Of a DNA stretch of 64,000 nucleotides, positions 1-9,046 are shown in pieces. Source of the stretch: Chloroflexota bacterium (GTDB taxonomy: Bacteria > Chloroflexota > Anaerolineae > Aggregatilineales > Phototrophicaceae). A program made the position numbers and the translations under genes. The stretch spans positions 1 through 64,000 of the forward strand of contig JAPOYU010000134.1 in assembly GCA_026706395.1 (NCBI GenBank), read 5' to 3'. Within the stretch, counting starts at the first letter, position 1. Every line of letters starts with the position of its first letter. The notes under the pieces were generated by a model, which searched no databases, had not been told where the DNA came from, and worked only from the letters and a program-made list of their open reading frames with translations.

Positions 1-410
1 AGCGCAGATGGTACTGCATTGGAGACGATGTGGGAGAGTATGCCGCCGCCAACACCTCTCTACCCCGCTACACCCTCTTTTTTGTTTCCCAAGACGCTTA
101 ACCGCGGATAAATTCTTCAGCTTTTCCCAATCGCCTAAAACCCAGAAATGATACGGATGTAATGCGCAACGCCTGATATTACGTGAAGGCCGAAAACCAG
201 CATTGCCGCACTGAAACGGAAAGATAAACGCGAGTGCGGCAAAGTGTTTTCGTCACTCCCGGTTTCTCGTCCAACAGCAAACAATTCATATGAAGTTAGG
301 AGAGTCTGTCGTCGGCAACACTTCTCTCCTCCGCATAACCCTCTTTCGCTATAATCGGATGTCATAAGCGGTATCAAGACAGCGAACACGGAGTGCCTAG
401 ATCTCTTGCT
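1..410. other. intergenic region at left edge with orphan copy of a promoter-like block
   Basis: No convincing complete gene is seen. Bases 33-81 and 299-347 align without gaps and are clearly similar; a third related block lies at 2302-2345 before the second GT39-like gene. The copy at 299-347 leads into a TATAAT at 350-355 before the first GT39-like gene, so these look like duplicated upstream regions. The copy at 33-81 has no gene behind it and may be a relic of a lost paralogue. Alternatively bases 3-101 (+ frame, stop TAA at 99-101) could be the tail of a gene off the left edge; the two readings compete and I cannot decide. Confidence 0.45.
299..355 (+). promoter_or_regulatory. putative promoter block of first GT39-like gene
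   Basis: A TATAAT hexamer at 350-355 lies 55 bases before the chosen ATG at 411, after a block (299-347) that recurs before the next paralogue. No clear -35 hexamer is seen. The repeated placement in front of two paralogues at nearly the same distance is the main support. Confidence 0.5.
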
Positions 411-2288
411 ATGAGCCATCACAATATTGCGGTACTCCTATGCCTTCTGTTTGTCTTCACGATCAATGTCACTAATCTGAATAGCAGGCCCGCAACCCTC
501 GACGACCTCGACTCCATAAAGCACATATACGGTCGATCGTACAACGAATCGTTCAGCTTGCGCCAGACTCTTGAAAGCGTATCCGAACTTAGTCCGGAAC
601 ATGCCCCGGCATACTATCTAATCTTGAACGTCTGGCGCAGGCTCGTGGGCGATGACTTGTTCTTGGCACGCCTTCTTTCCGTGTATTTTAGCCTGGTCAC
701 AGTAGCCATTGTTAATCGGCTTGCTCTTCTGACGGGGGATCGGCTCCTTGCCGTCGCCGCTCCCTGGATCTTGGCGCTTCTGGCATATCCCCAATACTAT
801 TCGCAGATCGCACGAGTTTACGCGCTATTGCCGCTAATCTGTGGCTGGGTGCTTTTGTCATATTGGCAATTGCTAAGAACGACCCCAGCACCACGCTGGA
901 AATGGCTGTCTTTCTCCGCATCCGTTGCGACTATCCTGTACGTTCACTACGTCGGAATCTTACTGCTGGCGGCTCTCGCAGTCTACCACACGCTGTTTGT
1001 GCCAAAAGTCCGCCGCTGGTTGTATGTGGTCTGTGTCATGGCTGCCTCCAGCCTGCCTTTCATACTCTGGTTGCCAGTCGCTATGCGAGGCTTTACGCGC
1101 AGCCAATCTTCTCTGACAAAAGCTGTGTTGTCCTTGCCAGAAGCATTTTTGGCTCTTCTCCGAATATATTCCAACGGATTATGGTTCATTCCACTTGTCG
1201 CGGTTGCACTACTTATTCTTCACCGCAGGCGCCTCAAAGACGCCAAAAGATACCTGGCAGTGATTGCCGTCGCTCTTTTATCTGTTCTATTGATTGTCAA
1301 TGAAGTCTCGCCAATTCTTATTGCGCGGCGAATGCGGTACACAGTGGTATTGGCTGTGCCTCTGAGTTGTGCTTTGGCTATCGCCTTCGGTCAGTTGCCC
1401 TTCCGCCGAATCCTCTGCCTTCCTCTAATCGCTCTTTGGATGGCCTCTTCAGTTTTTTTCCTTGGATCGCAAGATCTGCAAATTTACACAAATCGGCGCT
1501 CACTGGACCTAAACATGGTTCCACACTATCAGGACTTCATCTACGAAGCCAACAGTTTACCTGGCTATAACGAACCCATTCTGAGTTTCCATCCTCGGCA
1601 TTCAGGGGCGGTGCTCATGATGCTGCATTATTATCGACGGCAGCTCTCGGATTGGAAACATGTGGTTCATATGTCTCGCGACGCTCAGGGCGAACTGATC
1701 TTGGAAAGTTCTTTGTCTACGTACGCCTCCCCCGAATCAATCGCAGACAACAGCCATGGTATCTGGGTGCTGCATAATCCGACTCAGACAAGCGAATCTG
1801 CACTCGACGGGGATTTCGGCTGGTTCACTCATCAATTCAATTTCTGCAAACGTTATGTTGAAAAGCCGGAGAGCATTATCGACTTTTACTTGAAATCACC
1901 CATTCCTTGCGCGCTCGTCACTGATGTGCAGCCCGTTGCAATCCGCTACGATAACGGTACTGAGCTTGGCAACTTGGCATACGAACTGAACTCCGATTCA
2001 CTTACGGTATATCTAAGATGGTCGCATGCCGTTGACAGGGTCTATTCTTTTACCTTGCAGGTTTTTGGCGAACGAGAGAACAAGGTGGGGCAAATCGACA
2101 GAGTTATCAGTGGCGACCCCATCGACATCGCCAATCTGGATTTGGCAGATCTTTCGGCGGGAGAATATGTCGTCAAGCTCATTGTGTACGATCGCGAATC
2201 GAAGGCGAGCCAACCCGGCCTACTCCTAAGTAGCCAGCAGCCATTTGAACGCGCGGTGAATGTCCTCCAATTTCACATCCCTGAGTGA
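411..2288 (+). CDS. GT39-like membrane glycosyltransferase paralogue 1
   Basis: Predicted 625-residue polytopic inner-membrane protein of the GT-C fold (PMT/ArnT, GT39-like), which in known relatives moves a sugar from a polyprenyl-phosphate carrier to an extracytoplasmic acceptor. The first outer loop has DDLDS where relatives have the catalytic DE pair, followed by the family's Pro-Ala-Tyr-Tyr stretch and an ARVY motif. About ten hydrophobic segments fill residues 1-350. The outer region then has the cysteine pair C-x20-C and a terminal beta-rich module containing YDNG and AGEY-KLIVYD. I chose ATG 411 over GTG 393 because paralogue 2 then aligns and has the same length. Base composition is richer in A/T than most of the window. 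Acceptor and sugar donor unknown. Confidence 0.8.
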   Translation: MSHHNIAVLLCLLFVFTINVTNLNSRPATLDDLDSIKHIYGRSYNESFSLRQTLESVSELSPEHAPAYYLILNVWRRLVGDDLFLARLLSVYFSLVTVAIVNRLALLTGDRLLAVAAPWILALLAYPQYYSQIARVYALLPLICGWVLLSYWQLLRTTPAPRWKWLSFSASVATILYVHYVGILLLAALAVYHTLFVPKVRRWLYVVCVMAASSLPFILWLPVAMRGFTRSQSSLTKAVLSLPEAFLALLRIYSNGLWFIPLVAVALLILHRRRLKDAKRYLAVIAVALLSVLLIVNEVSPILIARRMRYTVVLAVPLSCALAIAFGQLPFRRILCLPLIALWMASSVFFLGSQDLQIYTNRRSLDLNMVPHYQDFIYEANSLPGYNEPILSFHPRHSGAVLMMLHYYRRQLSDWKHVVHMSRDAQGELILESSLSTYASPESIADNSHGIWVLHNPTQTSESALDGDFGWFTHQFNFCKRYVEKPESIIDFYLKSPIPCALVTDVQPVAIRYDNGTELGNLAYELNSDSLTVYLRWSHAVDRVYSFTLQVFGERENKVGQIDRVISGDPIDIANLDLADLSAGEYVVKLIVYDRESKASQPGLLLSSQQPFERAVNVLQFHIPE

Positions 2289-2301
2289 TTTTTGACTGCA
2301 A

Positions 2302-2353
2302 ATATGCCTTCGCCAACGCTTCTCTACTCTGGCCCACCCTCTTTTGCTACAAT
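2302..2353 (+). promoter_or_regulatory. putative promoter block of second GT39-like gene
   Basis: This block is similar to 33-81 and 299-347 and ends in TACAAT at 2348-2353, 61 bases before ATG 2415. The duplication of the upstream block together with the gene suggests that tandem duplication included the promoter. No strong -35 hexamer was found. Confidence 0.5.
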
Positions 2354-2414
2354 AACTTAGGTGACTTTCAAACTATCGAAACTGCGTAACGGTGGTCTAA
2401 TAAAACTTGAGGTT

Positions 2415-4292
2415 ATGAGCTATCACAAGGCCATTATCCTCATGTGTTTACTCTTGTTCTTTACGGTCAATGTCACAAGCCTGAACAGTAGACCGGCGAC
2501 AGTTGACGACCTTGACTCAGTGCGGCACGTTTCCGGTCAGTTCTTTGACCAGTCTTATAGCCTCCTGCAGACCGTAGAAAGCGTAGCTGTATTTAGCCCC
2601 GAACACTCGCCAGCCTACTACGTGATCTTGAATGTCTGGCAAAGGCTAACAGGCGAAGACCTGTTCGTGGCGCGCCTGCTCTCTGTGTATTTCGGCACGG
2701 TCGCCCTCGCCTTGGTCCATCGCCTTGCACTCCTCACAAACAATCGACAGATTGCTCTGGCCGCTACCTTGGTAATGGCTCTGTTTGCATACGTCCACTA
2801 CTACGCTCAGGTCGCAAGAGTTTACTCGCTAATGCTTCTTATCTGCGCCTACCTTCTCTGGTCCTACTGGCAAATAATCAAGTCGACAACAGTTTCTCGC
2901 TCGAAATGGCTGTCATTCTTCGCCGCTGCCGCGTCTATACTGTATGTTCACTACTTCGGCGTCATCATCCTGGCGGCGATATTGATTTACCATCTCTTGT
3001 TTGTGCCAAAAGATAAGCGTTGGTTCAAAGTTGTATTTCACCTCGCCGCTGCCGCTCTGACTTTTACTGCTTGGCTGCCGGTTGTGGTACGCGGTTTCGC
3101 GCAGAACCAAGGTAAATTTACTGATTCCGCCCTGTCATTCCCTGAGGTAATCGCGGCAATTCTGGTCATATACTCCAACGGCCTATGGATTCTTCCCTTA
3201 GTAGCCGTGATGATCCTCATGCTCCATCGCAGGCGCCTCAACGCAGCGGAAATCTATCTGCTGGCGGTGACCGTTGCGATCTTATTCATTCTTTTTCTGG
3301 CCAACGAATTCTCACCATTCCTTGTTGAACGGCGGATGCGGTATTCTCTGGTAGCAGTTGTACCCCTCAGCTGTGCCCTCGCCATTGCGGTTTGTCGGCT
3401 ACCCGCCAAGCGATTGCTATTTCTCCCATTGCTTGCCCTCTGGATCGCTTCTTCTTATGTTTTCGCCGGCTCGCAAGAATTCGCGGTCTATACAAACGGG
3501 CGCCAGCTAGAACACCACCTTGTGCCTCACTACCAGGACTTCATTTATGAGGCCGGCAGACTGCCGGGGCACAACGAGCCGATCTTGAGTTTTATTCCAG
3601 GAACTGCAACTATGCGGATCCCCCTGCTCCGCTATTACAGACTTCGGCTTTCACGCTGGGCGCATCTGATGCACATGCATCACAATTCTGAAGGAGAACC
3701 GGTCATCCAGAGTGGGCTGTCTACATATTCGACCCCAGACGCGATATCTGACAACAGCCAGGGTATTTGGCTGATACATAATCCGACACAGGCCAACCTT
3801 GCCGAATTGCAGACACATTTCGGATGGTTTACCGAGCGATTCACTTTCTGCAAACGCTTTCTAGATGAACCTGAGAGCGTTATCGACTATTATCTCAAGA
3901 TGCCGATTCCGTGTGAACTTGTCAGCGAGGACCAGCCTCTTGCCGTCCGTTACGACAATGGCGCCGAACTCGCTAACCTGGCACATGATTTCTCATCCGA
4001 TTCACTTACGGTCTACCTACGGTGGTTGCAAACAATCGACAGAGTCTATTCATTCACCTTGCAGATTTTCGACGAGCAAGACAACAAAGTTCACCAATTC
4101 GACAAAGTTATAAGCGGCGATCCGATCGACATCGCTGTATTCGATTTAGCAGGTCTTTCGGCGGGTGAGTATGTCGTTAAGCTCATTGTGTACGATCGCG
4201 AATCGAAGGCGAGCCAACCCGGTATTCTCGTCGAAGATATCCAGCGATTTGAACGCTCGATAAATGCCCTCCAGTTTTCCATCCCCCAATGA
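2415..4292 (+). CDS. GT39-like membrane glycosyltransferase paralogue 2
   Basis: Closest relative of the preceding gene: same 625-residue length, same DDLDS first loop, ARVYSL motif, hydrophobic pattern, C-x20-C pair and terminal module. ATG 2415 was chosen over the longer frame because the resulting start aligns with paralogue 1 (both begin Met-Ser, then His-His or Tyr-His). The DNA encoding the final module is far more alike than most of the rest, including a 44-base identical run (2175-2218 against 4179-4222), which suggests gene conversion or recent duplication. Expected to work in the cytoplasmic membrane on the outer face. Specific substrate cannot be inferred. Confidence 0.8.
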   Translation: MSYHKAIILMCLLLFFTVNVTSLNSRPATVDDLDSVRHVSGQFFDQSYSLLQTVESVAVFSPEHSPAYYVILNVWQRLTGEDLFVARLLSVYFGTVALALVHRLALLTNNRQIALAATLVMALFAYVHYYAQVARVYSLMLLICAYLLWSYWQIIKSTTVSRSKWLSFFAAAASILYVHYFGVIILAAILIYHLLFVPKDKRWFKVVFHLAAAALTFTAWLPVVVRGFAQNQGKFTDSALSFPEVIAAILVIYSNGLWILPLVAVMILMLHRRRLNAAEIYLLAVTVAILFILFLANEFSPFLVERRMRYSLVAVVPLSCALAIAVCRLPAKRLLFLPLLALWIASSYVFAGSQEFAVYTNGRQLEHHLVPHYQDFIYEAGRLPGHNEPILSFIPGTATMRIPLLRYYRLRLSRWAHLMHMHHNSEGEPVIQSGLSTYSTPDAISDNSQGIWLIHNPTQANLAELQTHFGWFTERFTFCKRFLDEPESVIDYYLKMPIPCELVSEDQPLAVRYDNGAELANLAHDFSSDSLTVYLRWLQTIDRVYSFTLQIFDEQDNKVHQFDKVISGDPIDIAVFDLAGLSAGEYVVKLIVYDRESKASQPGILVEDIQRFERSINALQFSIPQ

Positions 4293-4307
4293 TTCCTGCT
4301 CCCGGAT

Positions 4308-4363
4308 CAATGCCGTCATCAATACTTCACTTTTCTGGATCACTTACTTTTTATTGTCGTAAT
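4308..4363 (+). promoter_or_regulatory. diverged upstream block of third GT39-like gene
   Basis: Bases 4308-4350 align with the 2302-2345 block with more mismatches, and end near a weak TCGTAAT (4357-4363). It may be a fourth, decayed copy of the duplicated promoter block; functional status uncertain. Confidence 0.3.
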
Positions 4364-4401
4364 GCCGTCAATATATCCGCCTGCCGTCTGAGTGCCATCG
4401 G

Positions 4402-6297
4402 ATGAGATACGTCGCCAATCAAAATCTCACGCTCCCCATCACGGTCATCTGTCTGCTTCTATTCTTCGCCCTGGGCAGCGCCCATCTCAAAGTCCTCCCC
4501 ATAGGCAATGATGAATACAATTCCCTCAGCCACATCCAGCATCCGGAAAAAGGCGCCGTCTATAATCTCGTTGAAACCGTTCAAAGCGTCACCGAGCGGA
4601 GCCAACAGCACAGCCCGCTCTATTTCCTGCTGCTCAATATGTGGCGGACTCTGGTCGGCGCCGATCTTTTTGTCCTTCGCCTGCTATCCCTTTACTTCGG
4701 GCTGCTGACCATCGCCGTTGCTTATCACCTCGCTGCCTCATTTCGTGATCGTCAACTGGGTTTCACGACGCTGCTGATCACAACCTTCCTCGCCTATCAT
4801 CTCTTCTACAGCCACACCGCAAGGATGTATACCCTCCTGCCGCTGGTAGCGAGCTGGCTAATTTGGTCCTATTGGAAAGCCGTCATTGAAGCCAAGAACG
4901 CCCCTCGCTGGCTCCGGGTATCGCTGCTTGCGTCAGCTGTGTCTATACTCTACCTGCATTACTTCGGCATCATGATCTTGGCAGCGCTTGGGCTGTACCA
5001 CCTTTTCTTCGTCGGGAAAAACAGGCGCTGGTGGCGGATAACGCTCCTGCTGTCACTCGCCGGGCTCTGCTTTCTGCCCTGGCTCCCGGTCGCCTCCCAC
5101 GGGTTCTCAAATCGCATCAGTCTTATCGATACGCGCTTGCCTTTGCTCGATTCTCTGCTTACGTATTTCCTTGTTTTTTCAAATGGGCTGTTCTTCTTGC
5201 CATTGGCGGCGGCGGCGCTCGCCGCTCGCTATCATAGCCGCCTCAACAAAGCGGAGAAATTCATCCTTCTCATCACCGCCTTTACCCTCCTGCTGACAGT
5301 CCTTGCTAACGAATTTACGCCCATCCTCGTGGCGCGGCGCATGCGCTACATGACCCTTCTAGCCGTGCCCTTTAGCTGCAGCGTCGCTGTCGGCCTACGC
5401 CTGATGCCCCGCTGGAACATCATGCGCGTCCCCTTGTTCTTACTCTGGATCGCGGCCTTCATCGTCTATTCCCGCTCGGATGATTTGCTGTTCTACGCCA
5501 ACAAAATTGATCAGAATCTCCACAAAACCGCGCATTACCAGGACTTCGTCTATGAGTCCGAGAACTTGCCGGGACACAATGAACTAATCCTTAGCTTCCA
5601 TCCAGATACGCCAATCACCATAAGGAAGACTCTAACCTACTATCGAGCGACACTGTCGAAGTATGCCCATCTGGTCCACATTTCCTATGACGATAATAAT
5701 GAATTGCTCATCCAGAGCGGACTGACAACCTATGCCACCCTAGATGCGATCGCCGAAAACGCTATAGGCGTCTGGGTGACGTTTGATCCACGACAAACAG
5801 ATCTGCAGACTATGGAGGTCTATTCCAATTGGTTCAGCCAAAAATATCAAGCGTGCCGGCGTTACGTCGACAAACCTGATAACATCATTGACTATTACCT
5901 TCGCGTCGATGTCCCCTGTGAACTCGTCAATGCCGCAGAACCGTTCTCAATCCGCTACGATAACGGCACCATACTCGACCATTTGCTCGTACGTCGGTCG
6001 TCCGATACGCTCTCCATTTACTTGCGCTGGCTGCAAACCATCGGTGAAGAGTATTCATTTACGCTGCAGGTCTTTGACAGCCAGTCGAACAAAGTCCGGC
6101 AAGTTGATCGCGTAATCAGCGGTGAACCGGTCGATATCGTCTATTTGGACATCTCGTCGCTGCCCGCCGGCGAATATAGCGCCAAGCTAATTGTCTACGA
6201 CTTCGAAACCGGCGTCAGCCAGCCCGGCTTGCTCATTGACGGAGCAGAACGCTTCGAGCGTGACATTGAGTTTTATCGTCTGTCGGTTCCCGCGTGA
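4402..6297 (+). CDS. GT39-like membrane glycosyltransferase paralogue 3
   Basis: A 631-residue GT-C type membrane protein. Here the first outer loop keeps the canonical acidic pair (GNDEYNS), unlike paralogues 1 and 2 where the glutamate is replaced by aspartate. The HSPLYFLL and TARMYTLLPL stretches match the GT39 pattern. The C-terminal third carries WFSQKYQAC, the second cysteine 20 residues later in VPCELV, the YDNG motif and PAGEY-KLIVYD. It follows paralogue 2 by about 110 bases in the same direction and converges with the next gene. The intact DE pair makes it the most likely active enzyme of the left cluster; this is inference from the family's known catalytic acids. Confidence 0.82.
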   Translation: MRYVANQNLTLPITVICLLLFFALGSAHLKVLPIGNDEYNSLSHIQHPEKGAVYNLVETVQSVTERSQQHSPLYFLLLNMWRTLVGADLFVLRLLSLYFGLLTIAVAYHLAASFRDRQLGFTTLLITTFLAYHLFYSHTARMYTLLPLVASWLIWSYWKAVIEAKNAPRWLRVSLLASAVSILYLHYFGIMILAALGLYHLFFVGKNRRWWRITLLLSLAGLCFLPWLPVASHGFSNRISLIDTRLPLLDSLLTYFLVFSNGLFFLPLAAAALAARYHSRLNKAEKFILLITAFTLLLTVLANEFTPILVARRMRYMTLLAVPFSCSVAVGLRLMPRWNIMRVPLFLLWIAAFIVYSRSDDLLFYANKIDQNLHKTAHYQDFVYESENLPGHNELILSFHPDTPITIRKTLTYYRATLSKYAHLVHISYDDNNELLIQSGLTTYATLDAIAENAIGVWVTFDPRQTDLQTMEVYSNWFSQKYQACRRYVDKPDNIIDYYLRVDVPCELVNAAEPFSIRYDNGTILDHLLVRRSSDTLSIYLRWLQTIGEEYSFTLQVFDSQSNKVRQVDRVISGEPVDIVYLDISSLPAGEYSAKLIVYDFETGVSQPGLLIDGAERFERDIEFYRLSVPA

Positions 6298-6366
6298 AAA
6301 GCTCGGTCAAGAATCGTAGCTGCACTGTCTGCATTGCCCCTCGCCCCGAACTCCGACAGCGGCATA

Positions 6367-8874
6367 TCAGACCTTAATTTTAGCCACTTCCAATTCGCGG
6401 TCGAAACGCTCCATAGTCCTCAGTGCCGTGCCGCCTTCGCTCTTTCCCGTATCATAGTCATACACGATCAGAATGACTGTTAGCTCGCTCCCGCTTGGCA
6501 AGGCATGGTCTACTTGGTGCATTGATAAGGGCTGGCGAGCAATTGTATCGTCATACTGCAGGACTCTTTCACCCTCAGCATCAAGTATCTGGACCGAGAA
6601 ACTATATGTTTGGTCCAACTTAGTTATCCAGGATAAGAAAAATGTGAGTTGCTCGGAGTCAACATCAACAGCGAAGTTGATCAATCGGATGCCGTTGTCA
6701 TACAATATTTCCTCTCGACTGTGCATTCCCGCCGCACAGGGAATCTCTGGCCTGACGTAAAGATCGATCGTCCCGCTTTCATCGTCGAGGTAGCGCTGGC
6801 AAAATCTGTATTCTGTTGTGAACCAGTTGACATATATGTCTAGCTGCTGCAAGTCAGTCTGCAGCGGATTGTTGACCAACCATATCGCGTCATTGACTGC
6901 GCTTATGGCATCCAGTTCGCGGAATAGCTCCATCGAACTTAGTACCGCTATTTCATCATTCTCGTCGACCGAAATGCTGATCACGCTTTTCCTGTCGAAT
7001 GTCGCCTGGGAGATATATCGCAGATACAGTTCATCCGCTGGCAAGTCCCGCTGGAATCCCAAAATAGCCCCGTGCCGCTCATGGATTACCGACGGAAGAA
7101 GCAGCGCCTTGGCAGCGTGCGCTTCCGACATTTTCAGCCGTATGAATTCCCGGGGGCAAGAGCCTTTGAAGGCGCCGATCCGATAAATGCTTACGTACTC
7201 ATCGCTATAGGACGGATCAGCTACGGAGAAGCTTTCCGCTATCATATTCGCGTCTCGCAGCCGCCGATGAAACACAACATGCGTGAATCCATCGTCTTCC
7301 AATTGACCAAGCGCCGTCAGATATTCGTCCTGACTGTTGAAACCACAGATCGTCGGTCGATCATCGCGCCAAGCGCCGAGTATCGGGTTTGCATAGATGT
7401 AAGCAAAGGCGGCTTCAGGCGTTCGGCTAATCGCGCCTTCCGCGCTTGGGTAACCGCTCAGGGCCTGGTACAAGTTGTTGCGCTTGGCATCATGCCGCCC
7501 CAAAGGCGCGTTGATGAGTCGGATGTCCTGATCCTCTTCGCGCGCCAGCCATTCGAGAAAAGCAAACTGGTCTTGTCCAATCAGATTCCCCTCAACCGGG
7601 ACATAATACTCAAATGCTACAACCGCAATGAACAGCAGCACAAGTACGGGACGTTTTACTGCGGGGCAAATTTTTTGTAAAGCTTTGAAACCCCAAGTCG
7701 CCGAAACCGCAAGCGGCAATACCATTCCCATGATGAAATGTTCGGTCTCATTAAATGCAAGAAAGATTGTCGGGAACAATCGGTTCAGATAGGGCTTCGG
7801 CAGCGGGAAGCCCGGATATCCGCTGCCGTTTACGATCAAAGTCGAACCCAGGCTCAAAAGGAAAAACAGCAGCAAGAGAAATAACCAGGGCTGGATTCTT
7901 CGCCGAGAATCCTTGCGAGAAAGCGCCAGGCCGATAAGGAACAGCGGCAGGATACCTAAATATGCTGCTGCACTGATGTTTGTGTACTCAGGCGGTTTGA
8001 TAATGGACTCGAATATCGGCCTCGCAAAGCTGTTGCTGTAGTTGACAAAATACGAAATGAGGTCGTGATTTCGTTCTGACTCGCCATGCCATGTCATCGC
8101 CTCGCTTAGAGACTGCGAATTGCTGATTAGGGGATACAATCGCCACAAACTCCAAACCCCAATTGTCAGTATAAGCACGGCAACTAGGCGCCAATAGACC
8201 CCATCGCGCCATCTTCCCACAGCGAATGCCAGTATTCCCAAGCCAAGCGTGATCATGATGCATACGTATAGATATAGATTTGTATCGCTAGTCAAGCCGA
8301 CACACAGTCCCGAGACAATCAAGAATGTCCATTGCTTCTCATTCACGCCACGATGAAAGAAATACAAGCACAAAGGCAGCGGCGCCATGAACATGAAGGA
8401 TGGATGATTATAGTGACTTAGCGCCTGTGGACTGAAGCCAAGTAACACTGCCCCGAAGAGAGCCAACCATTTCTCTTTGAACAGATACAACGTATAGACA
8501 TACGTGGAAAGGGTCGTGATCCAAATCATCAGCAGGATTGATAGATTAAACGCGTTCGAGAGAGGCAAGAATGCCATTAGCGCGTTTACGATCATGACCT
8601 GCGGAAAAAAAATTGGATGAGAGACCAGCGATACGCCCTCGGGGTAGAAGATCAAATCCGTAAAATACCGATCGGCTTGCCCGGTTAGCACCAAGTTTCC
8701 GTACCACATATCCCAAATCTGGATGTAGATATCACGACTGTCGCCCGTAGGCAGCCAAAACACATCAGTCATGAATACATATATGATCGTTGGAAAAGTA
8801 AGGACCAGCGTCAGGACCGTAACGACCGCGACGACATGCCAATGCTCAAGGTACTTGCGAGCCAACTGCTTCAC
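6367..8874 (-). CDS. large polytopic membrane protein with the same C-terminal modules as the GT39-like paralogues
   Basis: An 835-residue protein, about 200 residues longer than its neighbours. The membrane part (roughly residues 10-440) is unlike theirs: it has a GDSRDIYIQIW loop and YPEG motif typical of another GT-C/YfhO-like class, plus an added soluble stretch (about 450-580). From about residue 700 it carries the same outer modules as paralogues 1-3: NPLQTDLQ, WFTTEYRFC, a second cysteine after 20 residues, YDNG and LIVYDYDTGK. This is a module swap: shared outer part on a different membrane domain. Start is GTG at 8874 with GGGAAG upstream; the frame has no nearer start that keeps the first hydrophobic segment. 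Convergent with paralogue 3. Function unproven. Confidence 0.7.
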   Translation of the reverse strand: MKQLARKYLEHWHVVAVVTVLTLVLTFPTIIYVFMTDVFWLPTGDSRDIYIQIWDMWYGNLVLTGQADRYFTDLIFYPEGVSLVSHPIFFPQVMIVNALMAFLPLSNAFNLSILLMIWITTLSTYVYTLYLFKEKWLALFGAVLLGFSPQALSHYNHPSFMFMAPLPLCLYFFHRGVNEKQWTFLIVSGLCVGLTSDTNLYLYVCIMITLGLGILAFAVGRWRDGVYWRLVAVLILTIGVWSLWRLYPLISNSQSLSEAMTWHGESERNHDLISYFVNYSNSFARPIFESIIKPPEYTNISAAAYLGILPLFLIGLALSRKDSRRRIQPWLFLLLLFFLLSLGSTLIVNGSGYPGFPLPKPYLNRLFPTIFLAFNETEHFIMGMVLPLAVSATWGFKALQKICPAVKRPVLVLLFIAVVAFEYYVPVEGNLIGQDQFAFLEWLAREEDQDIRLINAPLGRHDAKRNNLYQALSGYPSAEGAISRTPEAAFAYIYANPILGAWRDDRPTICGFNSQDEYLTALGQLEDDGFTHVVFHRRLRDANMIAESFSVADPSYSDEYVSIYRIGAFKGSCPREFIRLKMSEAHAAKALLLPSVIHERHGAILGFQRDLPADELYLRYISQATFDRKSVISISVDENDEIAVLSSMELFRELDAISAVNDAIWLVNNPLQTDLQQLDIYVNWFTTEYRFCQRYLDDESGTIDLYVRPEIPCAAGMHSREEILYDNGIRLINFAVDVDSEQLTFFLSWITKLDQTYSFSVQILDAEGERVLQYDDTIARQPLSMHQVDHALPSGSELTVILIVYDYDTGKSEGGTALRTMERFDRELEVAKIKV

Positions 8875-8967
8875 ATTTGACTTCCCACTATTGAGCCTTG
8901 CTGCGCTAACTCTAGCAGATTCTGTTCAGCGGGCAACTTGGCGCCATCTTCGATACCGCAAAGCAGC

Positions 8968-8996
8968 TTGCCCAAGCATCACTCCTCACTTATTCT
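8968..8996 (+). promoter_or_regulatory. promoter of the S41 peptidase gene
   Basis: TTGCCC at 8968-8973 and TATTCT at 8991-8996 are separated by 17 bases, giving a leader of roughly 45 bases to the ATG at 9047, which has GGAGAA upstream. It lies between divergent genes. Confidence 0.5.
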
Positions 8997-9046
8997 ATGG
9001 TTCAGCTAAACATCACAGTCTCTATCTCAATCCTGGAGAATCCTGC

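Noticed and set aside
3..101. tail of an upstream gene
   Set aside because: Readable for 32 codons, but the same DNA is homologous to non-coding blocks before two GT39-like genes, so I do not list it as a gene.
135..422. 95-residue minus-strand frame upstream of the first GT39-like gene
   Set aside because: It overlaps the repeated upstream blocks and the start of a real gene; no motif or ribosome site.
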